From: CAYVUB01 sp964454675
Lineage (GTDB): Bacteria > Bacteroidota > Bacteroidia > Flavobacteriales > Flavobacteriaceae
Length of the DNA stretch: 64,000 nt
Assembly (NCBI GenBank): GCA_964454675.1
Contig: CAYVUB010000001.1
Location: 198,587 to 262,586 of the forward strand
Direction: 5' to 3'
Shown: piece by piece, positions 1 through 9,467 of the stretch
Position numbering within the stretch: position 1 is the stretch's first letter
Layout: every line of letters begins with the position of its first letter
Position numbers and translations under genes: made by a program
The notes under the pieces: generated by a model
The model's database searches: none
The model's input: only the letters and a program-made list of their open reading frames with translations
Told to the model about the DNA's origin: nothing

Positions 1-96
1 CCCGAATTTGGCGATGTTGTCACCGAAGCACAAACCGAATTGACAAAAATCAAAACTGAAGAAGCAAAAACCAATTCATCAGTAACCACAGATTAA
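1..96 (+). CDS. C-terminal end of a gene cut by the window edge
   Basis: Frame 1 is open from the first base to TAA at 94-96 and encodes a 31-residue tail rich in Glu, Thr and Lys. It ends about 100 bases before the next gene on the same strand. The tail has no recognisable domain. In flavobacteria a large TPR protein often precedes the kind of barrel gene that follows, so this could be its end, but that is inference from context. Confidence 0.6.
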   Translation, partial: PEFGDVVTEAQTELTKIKTEEAKTNSSVTTD

Positions 97-112
97 AAAT
101 TCCTGCCGAGTT

Positions 113-137
113 TGTCATATCGAGCGCAGTCGAGATA
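113..137. repeat. REP-like intergenic repeat (family A)
   Basis: The core TCGAGCGCAGTCGAGA is flanked by TGTCATA and TATAT, giving an imperfect hairpin. The same core occurs at 26865 and 27291 inside a coding sequence. Related hairpins beginning TGTCATT and ending AAATGACA or ATATGACA lie at 2017-2091 and 34673-34731. Confidence 0.7.
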
Positions 138-193
138 TATGTAATTACAAGATTGGAATTTAAAATTTTAAAAATTGGAATTTAAAAAATAAT

Positions 194-1921
194 ATGCAAA
201 AACATTTTAAATATAGCCTCATCATCACAGTTCTGACAAGCACATTTGCTTTTGCTCAGCAACGCACAAAAGATACGCTCGATACCGAAGTTGTAACCAT
301 AGTAAAACCCTACACGCCAACAGTTTCTGATGCGTTTAAAGTAAAAGAAATACCAAACCTTAACGACTCTGTAACATCGGCAAAAAAAGACGTGAAATAC
401 AATATTTTTTCCATTCCGGTAGCATCTGTTTTTACGCCTGCAAAAGGAAAAGCAGCCGGTGTTAACAAAGCAAAACCGGTAAAGCTGTATGACAATTATG
501 CATCATTGGGCGTTGGTTCTTATACGACCATTCTGGGCGAAGTGTATCTTAACCACGAGATAAGCCGAGGTGAAACCGTTGGCGGTTATCTGAGCCATCA
601 TTCATCCGGCGGTGGTATCAACGGTTTGCTGCTTGATGACGATTTTTTAAACACAAAGCTCAACATTAATTACAACCAAAAATTACGTGATTTTTCATGG
701 ACTGTTGATGGCGGATTTTTATATCAAACCTATAATTGGTATGGTTTGCCACAGCCGTTTTTTGACGAGACAACCGCTTCTGCACTTGATGTAAGACATT
801 CGTTTTTCGGGGCAAATGTTGGAGGAAAAATAACATTTGATGACGGCATTTTCAAAAAAGGAACTGTGCGTTTCAGACACTTTGGCGATAACCGGGGTTC
901 GGGTGAAAACCGCTTTACAGTAAAAGCCGTTGCCGATGTACCTATTCAAGATGAGGTCATTTCAACAGAAGTTGAGATTGATTATCTCGGCGGAAGTTTT
1001 GACCGGAATTTTTATACCGGCAGCGAACTCAAATACGGTAATTTTAATATTGGCATTGCACCAAGCTATCAATTGACCCAAGATGATTTAACGGTAAATT
1101 TAGGCGCAAAATTAGTGTACTTAAATGATATTGAAGCCGGCGGAAACAAACTTTACATTTACCCGAATATTACGGCAACCTACCGTTTGGTGGACGAATT
1201 GATGATTGCTTTTGGAGGTATCCAAGGCGGATTGATTCAAAATTCGTATGAAGATTTTGCTCAGGAAAATCCCTTTGTATCGCCTACCTTATTCATCATC
1301 CCTACAGACCGTCAGTACGATGCGTATGTAGGTGTAAGAGGAAAGCTCACCAATAATTTGAGTTATAGCGTTAACGGGCGTTATATGGCAGAAAGAGCAA
1401 AAGCCTTGTTTATGGCAAACAGTGTTTTGGGTGGTGCAACCGAAGATTACCAATACGGAAATTCGTTTGGTATTGTGTATGACAACGTTAAAACCATTGC
1501 ATTTGCAGGCGAATTAAGCTTAGACATTAACCGTAATTTTAAATTAGGCGCAAAAGCAGAGTATTTCTCATATAACACCGGTACGCAAGCCGAAGCATGG
1601 AATCTACCCGATATAAAAGGCTCATTGTTTATGGATTATCAAATTGACGAACAATGGTTTGCCGGTGCAAATTTGTTTTTTACCGGCGAGCGTAAAGACC
1701 GTTTTTATGAAGAAGGCACGTTGCTGCCGGTATCGCCCGTTACCGTAACGCTCGATAGTTTTTTTGATGTCAATGCACATGTAGGGTATAAAATCAACAC
1801 GCAGTTCAGTGTGTTTGCAAAGGTCAACAATTTGTTCAATCAGGATTATCAACGCTGGTCAAACTTTCCTGTTCAGGGCATTCAGTTTCTGGCAGGCGCA
1901 ACCTATCAGTTCGACTTCTAA
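194..1921 (+). CDS. TonB-dependent-receptor-like outer-membrane beta-barrel protein
   Basis: This is a 575-residue protein with a signal peptide (residues 1-21, cleavage after FAFA). It is followed by alternating aromatic beta-strand sequence to the end. The last 40 residues carry the receptor-type closing motif (VNNLFNQDY, then a final strand ending in Phe). It is shorter than typical TonB receptors, and I see no N-terminal carboxypeptidase-like or clear plug domain, so it may be a barrel-only relative. Residues 35-95 form a low-complexity linker. The substrate is unknown. It probably sits in one transcription unit with the truncated gene upstream. Confidence 0.75.
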   Translation: MQKHFKYSLIITVLTSTFAFAQQRTKDTLDTEVVTIVKPYTPTVSDAFKVKEIPNLNDSVTSAKKDVKYNIFSIPVASVFTPAKGKAAGVNKAKPVKLYDNYASLGVGSYTTILGEVYLNHEISRGETVGGYLSHHSSGGGINGLLLDDDFLNTKLNINYNQKLRDFSWTVDGGFLYQTYNWYGLPQPFFDETTASALDVRHSFFGANVGGKITFDDGIFKKGTVRFRHFGDNRGSGENRFTVKAVADVPIQDEVISTEVEIDYLGGSFDRNFYTGSELKYGNFNIGIAPSYQLTQDDLTVNLGAKLVYLNDIEAGGNKLYIYPNITATYRLVDELMIAFGGIQGGLIQNSYEDFAQENPFVSPTLFIIPTDRQYDAYVGVRGKLTNNLSYSVNGRYMAERAKALFMANSVLGGATEDYQYGNSFGIVYDNVKTIAFAGELSLDINRNFKLGAKAEYFSYNTGTQAEAWNLPDIKGSLFMDYQIDEQWFAGANLFFTGERKDRFYEEGTLLPVSPVTVTLDSFFDVNAHVGYKINTQFSVFAKVNNLFNQDYQRWSNFPVQGIQFLAGATYQFDF

Positions 1922-1922
1922 A

Positions 1923-2160
1923 ATCCCTGCGAAGGCAGGGATCTCGTCCAATACAGTTCAAAAACGTTTCAGTTTTTGGCGAATGTATTTTTAGGTTTGA
2001 TTTTTAAAAGGCTTTTTGTCATTCCGGGCTTATCGGGGAATCTGTCAAGCAATAGATTTCTCGGCTTCACTGCGTTTCGCTCGAAATGACAGCGATGTCA
2101 TCCGACCCAAATGCAGCCTGTCATTTCCGCGAAGGCGGAAATCTCGTCCAAATTTAGTTC
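1923..2160. repeat. cluster of intergenic hairpin repeats
   Basis: The 326-base spacer between the barrel and amidohydrolase genes is almost entirely repeats. Hairpin 1 (1923-1942) has arms ATCCCTGC/GCAGGGAT and loop GAAG. Hairpin 2 (2123-2142) has arms ATTTCCGC/GCGGAAAT and the same loop. Both are followed by CTCGTCCAA and then AGTTC. The arm differences are compensated on both sides, so the fold is conserved rather than the sequence. Between them, 2017-2091 is a longer family A element opening with TGTCATT and closing with AAATGACA. Hairpin 1 may also serve as the terminator of the barrel gene. Confidence 0.75.
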
Positions 2161-2247
2161 AAGTCATCTCAATAAAATATAAACCAAAAGCGTTCTTCCA
2201 AAGTGTCGAACGCTTTTCTTATTTTTACGGTATCAATTCCAAAACCA

Positions 2248-3864
2248 ATGAAAAAACTCCTATTTATCTTCACTTTTGCATTAATCATTTCCTGCCAAAA
2301 CGAAAAACAAGACGTCGATACGATTGTCATCAACGCCAATGTCTATACCGTAAACGACGCTTTCAATAAAGCAGAAGCGTTTGCTATAAAAGATGGAAAA
2401 TTCGTAGAAGTCGGTACCAATAAAACCATCCGGGAAAAATACAGTTCAGAAACCGTCATCGATGCCAAAGGACAAACCATTGTTCCCGGATTTATTGATG
2501 CGCACTGCCATTTTCTTGGCTTAGGGTTCAATCAGCAATCCGTCGATTTAACCGAAACCAAAAGTTTTGACGAAGTCGTACAGCGTGTGATTGAATTTCA
2601 AAATGCACACAATCAGGATTATATCACAGGGCGTGGTTGGGATCAAAACGATTGGGACACCAAAGCGTTTCCAAACAAAGCGATGCTGGATATGTTGTTC
2701 CCGGATACGCCAATTGCCTTGACACGCATTGACGGTCACGCTATCCTTTGCAATCAAGCAGCATTGAATTTAGGAAATGTCACGGTTGACAGTAAAATTG
2801 AAGGTGGCGAAGTGGTTGTTGAAAATGGCGAATTGACAGGTGTTTTAATTGATAATGCTGAAAATTTGGTGATGAACTATTGGCCAAAACCATCACGTCA
2901 AGATATGGCAAACGCTTTATTAGAAGCCCAGAAAATCTGTTTTGAATACGGTTTGACTACGGTTGATGATGCAGGCTTGAATCGTGATGCTATTGAAGTA
3001 ATTGACAGTTTGCACCAAACGGGCGACTTGAAAATGCGTATTTATGCGATGATTTCGGCATCAAAAGAAAATGAAGATTATTTTTTGAATAAAGGCATTA
3101 TCAAAACCGACCGGCTCAATGTAAGCTCGTTTAAGTTTTATGCCGATGGCGCTTTGGGTTCACGAGGTGCGATGTTGCGTGCACCATATACTGATCAACA
3201 TAATCATTTTGGGTTGATGGTGACCAATTTGACCGGTTTTGAAGCATCTGCTAAACGCATCGCCAATTCAGAATTTCAGATGAACACACATTGTATTGGC
3301 GATTCGTCCAATCACGCTGTTTTGAATATTTATGATAAAGTATTGACAAATAAAAAAGACAGACGTTGGCGAATTGAACACGCACAAGTCGTATCGTCAG
3401 AAGATTTTAAATTGTACAAAAACGTAATCCCATCGGTGCAGCCTACACACGCCACCAGCGATATGTACTGGGCGCAGGATCGTTTGGGAACTGAGCGCAT
3501 CAAAAATGCGTATGCCTACAGGCAACTTTTGGAGGTCAACGGTAAAATTGCGTTAGGTACAGATTTCCCTGTTGAGCAGGTAAGTCCGTTTTTAACGTTT
3601 TATGCGGCTGTGGCTCGACAAGATTTACAGCAATTTCCAGAAGGTGGATTTCAACCGGAAAACGCTTTGAGCAGAGAAGAAACCCTAAAAGGTATGACCA
3701 TTTGGGCAGCCTATTCTAATTTTGAAGATAACGAAAAAGGCAGTATTGAAGCAGGCAAATTTGCAGATTTCATCATCTTAGATAAAAATATTATGGAAGT
3801 AGATATTAAAGAAATTCCAAACATTAAAGTATTGCAAACCTTTGTAAACGGGGAAAAGATGTGA
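2248..3864 (+). CDS. amidohydrolase family lipoprotein (YtcJ-like)
   Basis: Predicted to hydrolyse amide bonds in small molecules; the substrate is unknown. The start at 2248 is preferred over an upstream in-frame ATG at 2203. It gives a lipoprotein signal peptide with IISC (lipid-modified Cys16), so the enzyme should be membrane-anchored on the periplasmic side. It is 538 residues long. The amidohydrolase metal motif HxH is H86/H88 in GFIDAHCHF. Further family features are the THCIGDSSNHAVL region near residue 350, EHAQ near 390 and GTDFPVE near 450. The composite beta-domain returns at the C-terminus (KFADFIILDKN). It is probably monocistronic, with repeats before it and a long gap after it. 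Confidence 0.85.
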   Translation: MKKLLFIFTFALIISCQNEKQDVDTIVINANVYTVNDAFNKAEAFAIKDGKFVEVGTNKTIREKYSSETVIDAKGQTIVPGFIDAHCHFLGLGFNQQSVDLTETKSFDEVVQRVIEFQNAHNQDYITGRGWDQNDWDTKAFPNKAMLDMLFPDTPIALTRIDGHAILCNQAALNLGNVTVDSKIEGGEVVVENGELTGVLIDNAENLVMNYWPKPSRQDMANALLEAQKICFEYGLTTVDDAGLNRDAIEVIDSLHQTGDLKMRIYAMISASKENEDYFLNKGIIKTDRLNVSSFKFYADGALGSRGAMLRAPYTDQHNHFGLMVTNLTGFEASAKRIANSEFQMNTHCIGDSSNHAVLNIYDKVLTNKKDRRWRIEHAQVVSSEDFKLYKNVIPSVQPTHATSDMYWAQDRLGTERIKNAYAYRQLLEVNGKIALGTDFPVEQVSPFLTFYAAVARQDLQQFPEGGFQPENALSREETLKGMTIWAAYSNFEDNEKGSIEAGKFADFIILDKNIMEVDIKEIPNIKVLQTFVNGEKM

Positions 3865-3958
3865 AGCGGGATTTTTATCTGAAAAATTTCAAATACAACA
3901 TAAGCAATTTGCTAAAACTTGTGAAAATTAACCAGTTTTGTTAAATTCAAGAACACAC

Positions 3959-3996
3959 ACAGACCAAACTTTGTTATTTTATAAAGTTTGGTCTGT
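3959..3996. repeat. perfect 14-bp inverted repeat
   Basis: Arms ACAGACCAAACTTT (3959-3972) and AAAGTTTGGTCTGT (3983-3996) enclose a 10-base loop. The stem is strong, but there is no T-run on either side. It could terminate the amidohydrolase transcript less efficiently, or be an operator or a mobile-element relic. Confidence 0.6.
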
Positions 3997-4323
3997 AAAA
4001 ATCAACAGAGTTCTTACAAAGGAATACAAAAAGTAAATGTAATAAATTGGTTGTTAAAAGAATAATATATAGCATTTTTGCGCGGTATAATCAACAATCC
4101 GTTTGCTGAAAAATACCGGTACAAGCTAAAGTGACAAACAACAGGTACTTTTTAAAACAGAAAAACAAATTGATAACATAAAATATTATATTTTTATAAC
4201 CTGACGTAAAATAGTGTAAATGAAATAAACATAAATTAAAGACATATAAAATATAGCGTTTCGCTTTAAAATTTCCCGTCCTTGAAAGGTCGAAAATTTC
4301 AAATAACAAGGGAGAGTAAGAGT

Positions 4324-4358
4324 GGAAACGCCTACGGTGTGCGTGGGCGTTCCTTTTT
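4324..4358 (+). terminator. terminator-like hairpin with T5 tail
   Basis: The stem is GG-a-AACGCC (4324-4332) with GGCGTT-CC (4346-4353), containing one bulged A, followed by TTTTT. No gene ends just upstream, so it may end a short unannotated transcript, or act as leader attenuation for the operon starting at 4482. Confidence 0.4.
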
Positions 4359-4481
4359 ACTTTGTGTTACAGCCTTTGGTCGGGCTACTGGTACAAGTAA
4401 TGGGAATTAGCTCACGTGTTTTTTTGTGCTTTGCGGAAAACCGTAAGTAACATAGAAAATACATATTTAAATTGCAGACTA

Positions 4482-5045
4482 ATGAAAATTAATAATGAAA
4501 TACCAAACATTTTAACTCTTTCCGACAAACAAAGGCGACTTGGTAGATTTTTCAAATTCCATTTTACTAAAGTTGGAAAATGGATTACAATCCTCTTTAA
4601 ACGAAGAAAAAAACTTGAAAAATTATCACTTGAATATTATAAAAGTTGGCGTTTTGACAATGCATACTTAGTGATTGATTTTAAATTCAAAAGTGCGGTT
4701 TGGTTTAGTATTGGAAACATCAAAGGGACTGATTTTACAAAACCCATTATTTTGAATTTGCAAAACATAAAGAGCGATACCCTGAACTTAGAAGTATTTG
4801 GTTTCTTTCAAAGGCAGGTCTATAAAATCAACCTAAACAGAGAAGCCAAAATCAATACGCAAACGTTCAAAACCAAAATTGACAACATCAATACTGTTGA
4901 ATTAGTCGAGCAAAAAACAAAGACAACAATACCCATAATAGCATTACAAATTGATAAACCGATTTTAAGTTTTGAGAAAATTTCAATCACACATAAAAAT
5001 GTAAATTTCAATTATAAACCTTTTAAAATTCAAGATTATATATGA
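4482..5045 (+). CDS. uncharacterised soluble protein, first gene of the DUF4407 operon
   Basis: This is a 187-residue, lysine-rich protein with no signal peptide and no membrane segment. The start at 4482 (MKINNEIPN) is preferred over an upstream frame opening at 4416, because that extension is not protein-like. A basic stretch (FKRRKKLEK) near residue 45 is followed by predicted beta-rich sequence. No family was recognised. Its TGA overlaps the ATG of the DUF4407 gene (ATGA), so the two are translationally coupled. Its role should be sought in the membrane complex encoded downstream. Confidence 0.6.
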   Translation: MKINNEIPNILTLSDKQRRLGRFFKFHFTKVGKWITILFKRRKKLEKLSLEYYKSWRFDNAYLVIDFKFKSAVWFSIGNIKGTDFTKPIILNLQNIKSDTLNLEVFGFFQRQVYKINLNREAKINTQTFKTKIDNINTVELVEQKTKTTIPIIALQIDKPILSFEKISITHKNVNFNYKPFKIQDYI

Positions 5046-6265
5046 AACAAAGAGATTACTATACAACACCCAAAGCAGGTGCAGTAATGCGTTTCCTTTG
5101 GAAAGCCGCAGGTGGAGACCGCTATATTTTAGAGCGGGCAACATACAGCGACCAAATAAAATATATGTGCTTGGGCGGAATTGTCTTTGCCACAGGAGCA
5201 ATGGCAGGACTTGCAGGAGGTTATGCCTTTTACACTATTTTTTCGCCCAAAGGTTCTGCACTTGAAGATAGTATTCATTATCCAACGGTTGCTATATCAT
5301 TTCTCTTTGGGATAATTTGGGGATTGATGATTTTCAATATTGACCGTTTTATTGTTACAAGTACAGGCAAAGGAGACGGAACAGAAAAAATAACTTGGGA
5401 CGAATTAAAAAGTGCGATTCCTCGTATTATAATGGGAGCAATCATAGCGATAACTATTTCCAAACCTATTGAAATTAGAATGTTTCAAACAGAAATAAAC
5501 ATTAAGTTAAAGGAAAAACAGATTGAACAACAAACGGCATATATTGAAAAAACAAAGAAGAACTTCCAAATTGAACTTGACCGAAATTCAAAAGATTTAG
5601 CGAAGTATGAACAGGAAATTCAAGATAAAATAGCACGACATAAATTTCTTGAATCGCAGTATATTGAAGAAGCTCGAATTATTACAGTTGGACCAAGAGC
5701 TTTAGCTCTAAAAGCACAAATGGATAAAGTTGATGAAGAAATTCGACACGATAAACAAAATGCGGAATATTTGAAATTGATTAAAGATAAAGATGATATT
5801 GAAATACGATTGGATAACGCTTTAAAAGAAAGTCAAAAAACAGCAGATGGCTTAGACGGCTTACTCGAACGGATAAAATTGGCTCACGAAGTCGCAGGAT
5901 TTTGGATTACACTTTTCATTACACTTCTTTTTCTCGCCATAGAACTTACGCCTATTTTCTTTAAGCTAATGCTAAATAAAACACCTTATGATTATTTGGC
6001 GGAAAACAGAGATGATTTAATTCGGGCAGAAAACGGTATTGAAGTCCGCTATGATTTTTACGAAGGTAAAAATGGTGTAGAACGGCATTTGGTAATTAAT
6101 CACGAAGCTGAGAAAGTGATTTTTGAAAAAATGAAAGTTACAGAAATTCAAAAAGAATTAACAGAATACGCTATTGCCAAATATAAAGAAAAGGAAAAAG
6201 AGAAGATTGATGCCAATTTAGATGAATACATCAAAAAGATAAATCCTGATGAGTTCGCTTCTTAA
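5042..6265 (+). CDS. DUF4407 domain membrane protein with central coiled coil
   Basis: The protein has 407 residues. Membrane segments lie near 39-65, 82-105 and 133-152. A long charged coiled coil follows (about 155-275, rich in Glu/Lys/Gln), then a fourth membrane segment (about 285-312) and a soluble Lys/Glu-rich tail. The FGIIWGLMIFNIDR and ISKPIEIRMF stretches match what I know of the DUF4407 family. Its function is unknown. Its start overlaps the previous stop and its end overlaps the next gene by 17 bases. The coiled coil suggests oligomerisation or partner binding between two membrane anchors. Confidence 0.8.
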   Translation: MKQRDYYTTPKAGAVMRFLWKAAGGDRYILERATYSDQIKYMCLGGIVFATGAMAGLAGGYAFYTIFSPKGSALEDSIHYPTVAISFLFGIIWGLMIFNIDRFIVTSTGKGDGTEKITWDELKSAIPRIIMGAIIAITISKPIEIRMFQTEINIKLKEKQIEQQTAYIEKTKKNFQIELDRNSKDLAKYEQEIQDKIARHKFLESQYIEEARIITVGPRALALKAQMDKVDEEIRHDKQNAEYLKLIKDKDDIEIRLDNALKESQKTADGLDGLLERIKLAHEVAGFWITLFITLLFLAIELTPIFFKLMLNKTPYDYLAENRDDLIRAENGIEVRYDFYEGKNGVERHLVINHEAEKVIFEKMKVTEIQKELTEYAIAKYKEKEKEKIDANLDEYIKKINPDEFAS

Positions 6266-7160
6266 AGCAATACGAAACCGCCTTTGCAAATTTTCGGGCG
6301 AAGATTATACTATAATCCAAAAGTGCAACGTGAAAATTCAATTTTATTTTTCACTGATTGGATTATTGGTATTGCTCATTCTGTTGTGCAGTTTTGCAAG
6401 TGCTCTATATTTTACGGAGCATTTATTTCATAGTGTTATTGCCGATATAGGCGTTGGAATTGTTTGGGGCTACATTATTACCAATATGTATGTGTTGTTT
6501 CTGTACACCATTTCCCCGACACTTTTACCAACGAAAATCAGAAAGAAACAAAAGGTAAAAACAAATCAATTTCAACTCTCGTTTTCAATGGGTTTGAGAA
6601 TTTTCATTGTAATGTTATTGGCTATTATTATTGCCCAACCGCTAAATGTTTTAATCTTAAAACCCAATTCAACCGCTTTAGCATTCGATATTAAGCATTT
6701 ATTAGCTACAAATCCATTTGCAACAGTTATTACATTAGGGGTCATCTGTATTTTTCTTTTGCCTGTTCACCTGAAATATAACATTAGAAAGTTGGGCGAA
6801 TTTTATGAGAAAAAAGCAGAAATAAAAAAATGGATGGTTATTAAAAACTACAAAGAATTTGAAAAAAAGTATAGCAACATTTTAGAGAACAATATTTCCA
6901 ACTATAATGAAAGGTTGAAAAAAGTAATACATCCCTTATTGAGTAAACTCAATGAAATAAATACCGACCATCGTAAAAATAAAAGAGTTGAATTATACCA
7001 AAAAATTTCAGAAGAATTAGCTGTTGAGCTCATTGAAACTAAAATAGAAAAATACGAATATTGGGCTGATTATCCTTTTCGAACTATTCATAAGGCTCGC
7101 AAAAAAAATACACTTTCCGAGCAAGATTTATTAAACCACATTTACCCTGAAACTGATTGA
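6249..7160 (+). CDS. four-helix membrane protein, probable short DUF4407-like relative
   Basis: The protein has 303 residues. Hydrophobic segments lie near 32-55, 65-95, 115-138 and 155-178, followed by a soluble helical tail of about 125 residues. Segments 2 and 3 resemble the neighbouring DUF4407 protein in order and wording: GIVWGYIITNMY against GIIWGLMIFNID, and AIIIAQPLNVLIL against AIIAITISKPIEIRMF. It lacks the long coiled coil between segments 3 and 4. I infer an old duplication inside the operon. It overlaps both neighbouring genes, which argues for a stoichiometric complex. Confidence 0.65.
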   Translation: MSSLLKAIRNRLCKFSGEDYTIIQKCNVKIQFYFSLIGLLVLLILLCSFASALYFTEHLFHSVIADIGVGIVWGYIITNMYVLFLYTISPTLLPTKIRKKQKVKTNQFQLSFSMGLRIFIVMLLAIIIAQPLNVLILKPNSTALAFDIKHLLATNPFATVITLGVICIFLLPVHLKYNIRKLGEFYEKKAEIKKWMVIKNYKEFEKKYSNILENNISNYNERLKKVIHPLLSKLNEINTDHRKNKRVELYQKISEELAVELIETKIEKYEYWADYPFRTIHKARKKNTLSEQDLLNHIYPETD

Positions 7161-8956
7161 CAGCCGTTATCGTCATAATCGTTATTGCAGTTATTCTGTA
7201 TTTTCTGTTTTGGAACAAAAAGACGGACAATAAAGCTATTGCTGTAAGCGAAGATGATGAAGACGATAATATAGAAATTAGTGAACTAACGGAAGAAGAA
7301 ATTTATACTGATGAAAACGGATTAGAATACAAATTAGTTGAAAAGACAAGAGAAATACCAAGACGCACTTATATTAAAGCTATACTCAACGGAAAATATT
7401 GGGGCGAAATTGATGAAGATTATTCCAACCAATTTGAACATTCTAAATTCTTTGATTTTAATATTTACGAAGTATCGCTGAAAAATGCCGAATATTCCAA
7501 ATTTCCATTTGAAATAAAAGAAGATTATTTTATCCCAAGAGAAAAACTACCAAAATTATTACATACAATTTTACAAAAAGACGGAAAGGAATATGAAGTC
7601 AATTTGCACGAACCTATTTTTGAATTAGGTTCAATAAAATTTAATCGGAAACTACATCAGGACGAAGGGAACGAAGTTTTTGGAACTATTGATGCTGTTG
7701 TAACAGGTTATATTCTTGATTTTAGCAAAGAAATTTCTTTTGAACCTGAATACATTACTCAAGAAAATAAAACCGCTTCACAACCGGTAGTTGAAGAAAC
7801 AGAACTTACCAAAACACTTACACCAACAGGAAACGTAAAACATAACGGCAATTATAAACAAACCGAATATTTTTATTCAGACTATAAACAAACTTATTGG
7901 GGCGAATGGAAATATACCAAACCACCAACCACCACAAATAATGAGGGCTGTTTTTCTTCATTAATTGGACTATTGACAGGAATTATCGGCATTGCATTTT
8001 TGTTGATGATGTTGCCACAATTGGCAATTATTTTGCCGTTTTTTCTGATTTTATTTTTGTTGAATTTAATCCCTGCAAGGTTTTTTAATTGGTTGTTCCG
8101 TATAATAGGCATTTTACTTTTGTTAGGGTTTGTAGCAAGTTTATTTCATTTTTTCAATACTGTCACAACAAGGACTTACATTCCCAAACCTGTGGTAACA
8201 GAGAAACCCGAAGAACGGAAAACACAAACAGAACCCATCATAGACACGCTTGATAATAAAGCCGTAAATGACACTATAATTAAGCATTTCAGAGTTTGGC
8301 AGGATTATGACGGCAACCAATATGAGGGAACTATTTGGACAAAGAAAAGTGATTTTACCAATGCTAAACATTTCAAAAACAACCTGATTTTAAGTTCATC
8401 ACGGGCTTATGACGAAATGATTTATCGCTTAAAGGAAAATGACAAAAATAATTTAAACGGAGTGTATCAGTTATTTGACAGTATCAGACAAAAAGCACAA
8501 CTGTCAAACGTGAAATTTGCGGAACTAATTGTTTCCTTTGTGCAGGACATTCCATACACGGTAATTGTTCCTGATGATTGTAACCCGAACTTGTACGAAG
8601 ATAAATTTATCAAAGAATATCTCTCATCAGAAGATGCTCGTTGTGATGGCTTTGAAAAATTCGGCATCAATTCACCTGTCGAATTTATGTCAAACCTAAA
8701 TGGCGATTGCGACACAAGAACCTTGCTTTTATATACGATGTTTGCACATTACGGCTACGATGTTGCTTTATTCAGCAGTGAATATTACGCTCATTCTATA
8801 ATTGGAATAAACTTGCCTTTGAGCGGAATGGCTTATCAATATCAAAACCAACGCTATGTTCTTTGGGAAACCACAGCACCAAATATCAAAGCAGGCATTT
8901 TACCAAAAGAAATTTCAAACTTAAATTATTGGAGAATATCATTAAAATCAAAATAA
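7157..8956 (+). CDS. membrane-anchored transglutaminase-like (papain-fold) protein
   Basis: The protein has 599 residues and starts at a TTG overlapping the previous stop. An N-terminal membrane anchor (2-20) precedes an acidic linker and a beta-rich domain (about 45-200). Two or three more membrane segments lie at about 266-335. The C-terminal domain (about 430-599) has the transglutaminase-like arrangement: Cys518 in NGDCDTRTLL, His546 in YAHSIIG and Glu571 in LWETTAPN as the likely acid. Such domains act as proteases, peptide cross-linkers or amidases; the substrate is unknown. Depending on topology the catalytic domain is either periplasmic or cytoplasmic. It would be the most likely enzymatic effector of the operon. 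Confidence 0.7.
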   Translation: MTAVIVIIVIAVILYFLFWNKKTDNKAIAVSEDDEDDNIEISELTEEEIYTDENGLEYKLVEKTREIPRRTYIKAILNGKYWGEIDEDYSNQFEHSKFFDFNIYEVSLKNAEYSKFPFEIKEDYFIPREKLPKLLHTILQKDGKEYEVNLHEPIFELGSIKFNRKLHQDEGNEVFGTIDAVVTGYILDFSKEISFEPEYITQENKTASQPVVEETELTKTLTPTGNVKHNGNYKQTEYFYSDYKQTYWGEWKYTKPPTTTNNEGCFSSLIGLLTGIIGIAFLLMMLPQLAIILPFFLILFLLNLIPARFFNWLFRIIGILLLLGFVASLFHFFNTVTTRTYIPKPVVTEKPEERKTQTEPIIDTLDNKAVNDTIIKHFRVWQDYDGNQYEGTIWTKKSDFTNAKHFKNNLILSSSRAYDEMIYRLKENDKNNLNGVYQLFDSIRQKAQLSNVKFAELIVSFVQDIPYTVIVPDDCNPNLYEDKFIKEYLSSEDARCDGFEKFGINSPVEFMSNLNGDCDTRTLLLYTMFAHYGYDVALFSSEYYAHSIIGINLPLSGMAYQYQNQRYVLWETTAPNIKAGILPKEISNLNYWRISLKSK

Positions 8957-8957
8957 A

Positions 8958-9464
8958 ATGGATACAACAAAAATAATCACGCTTACCGTTATCGGAATTA
9001 TTGCAATGGCAATATCCTTGACTGTTACACAGTTTTTTTTGCGAACAGCAAAATCAAAATCCGAAAATGAAGGAAAAATAAATCTTGCTTATGGGGTTCT
9101 TTTTCTCACCTGGGTTGTGGCATTTTCCATACTCAATCTAAAATCGTTATCAATATTAAATGAATATACAGATACAATTTACAAAACCAATTCGGTTAAT
9201 CCTTTGGTGGATATAACAAAAACAAGTGTTTTGTTCATTGGCTTAACCAATGTTTGGTTGATACTTTGGCATTTTATCACACAAGCATTTTCTCTACTCA
9301 TTGCAGGAAAAAGAACAGATGTAAACGAGATAGAAAACAATCACTACACTTATTTTCTGATGAAAGGCATTGTATTCATCGGTTTTATTTATTGTTTAAT
9401 GCCTGTCTTTGAAATGCTTTTAAGAATATTTTCACCAAACATTGAAATCCCTTATTATCGTTAA
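8958..9464 (+). CDS. uncharacterised four-helix membrane protein
   Basis: The protein has 168 residues, with membrane segments near 5-27, 43-65, 92-118 and 130-158. No family was recognised. It begins one base after the stop of the transglutaminase-like gene, so it is certainly co-transcribed. It has no catalytic motif and is likely a structural subunit of the same membrane assembly. Confidence 0.6.
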   Translation: MDTTKIITLTVIGIIAMAISLTVTQFFLRTAKSKSENEGKINLAYGVLFLTWVVAFSILNLKSLSILNEYTDTIYKTNSVNPLVDITKTSVLFIGLTNVWLILWHFITQAFSLLIAGKRTDVNEIENNHYTYFLMKGIVFIGFIYCLMPVFEMLLRIFSPNIEIPYYR

Positions 9465-9467
9465 AAT

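Larger units (their letters stand above)
3865..4481. other. 617-base intergenic gap at the island edge
   Basis: No convincing gene is present. Short open frames here lack coding character. The gap holds a perfect 14-bp inverted repeat (3959-3996) and a terminator-like hairpin (4324-4358). The sequence is AT-rich up to about 4280 and then abruptly GC-richer to about 4440. It marks the junction between core genes and the 4482-16171 accessory region. Confidence 0.6.

Noticed and set aside
2016..2369. Open frame of 117 codons before the amidohydrolase gene.
   Set aside because: It runs through intergenic hairpin repeats and into the amidohydrolase gene in another frame; the sequence is not protein-like.
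4091..4309. Minus-strand open frame of 72 codons in the 3865-4481 gap.
   Set aside because: The product is rich in Phe/Tyr/Leu/Cys, as expected from AT-rich non-coding DNA, and it has no ribosome site or recognisable domain.
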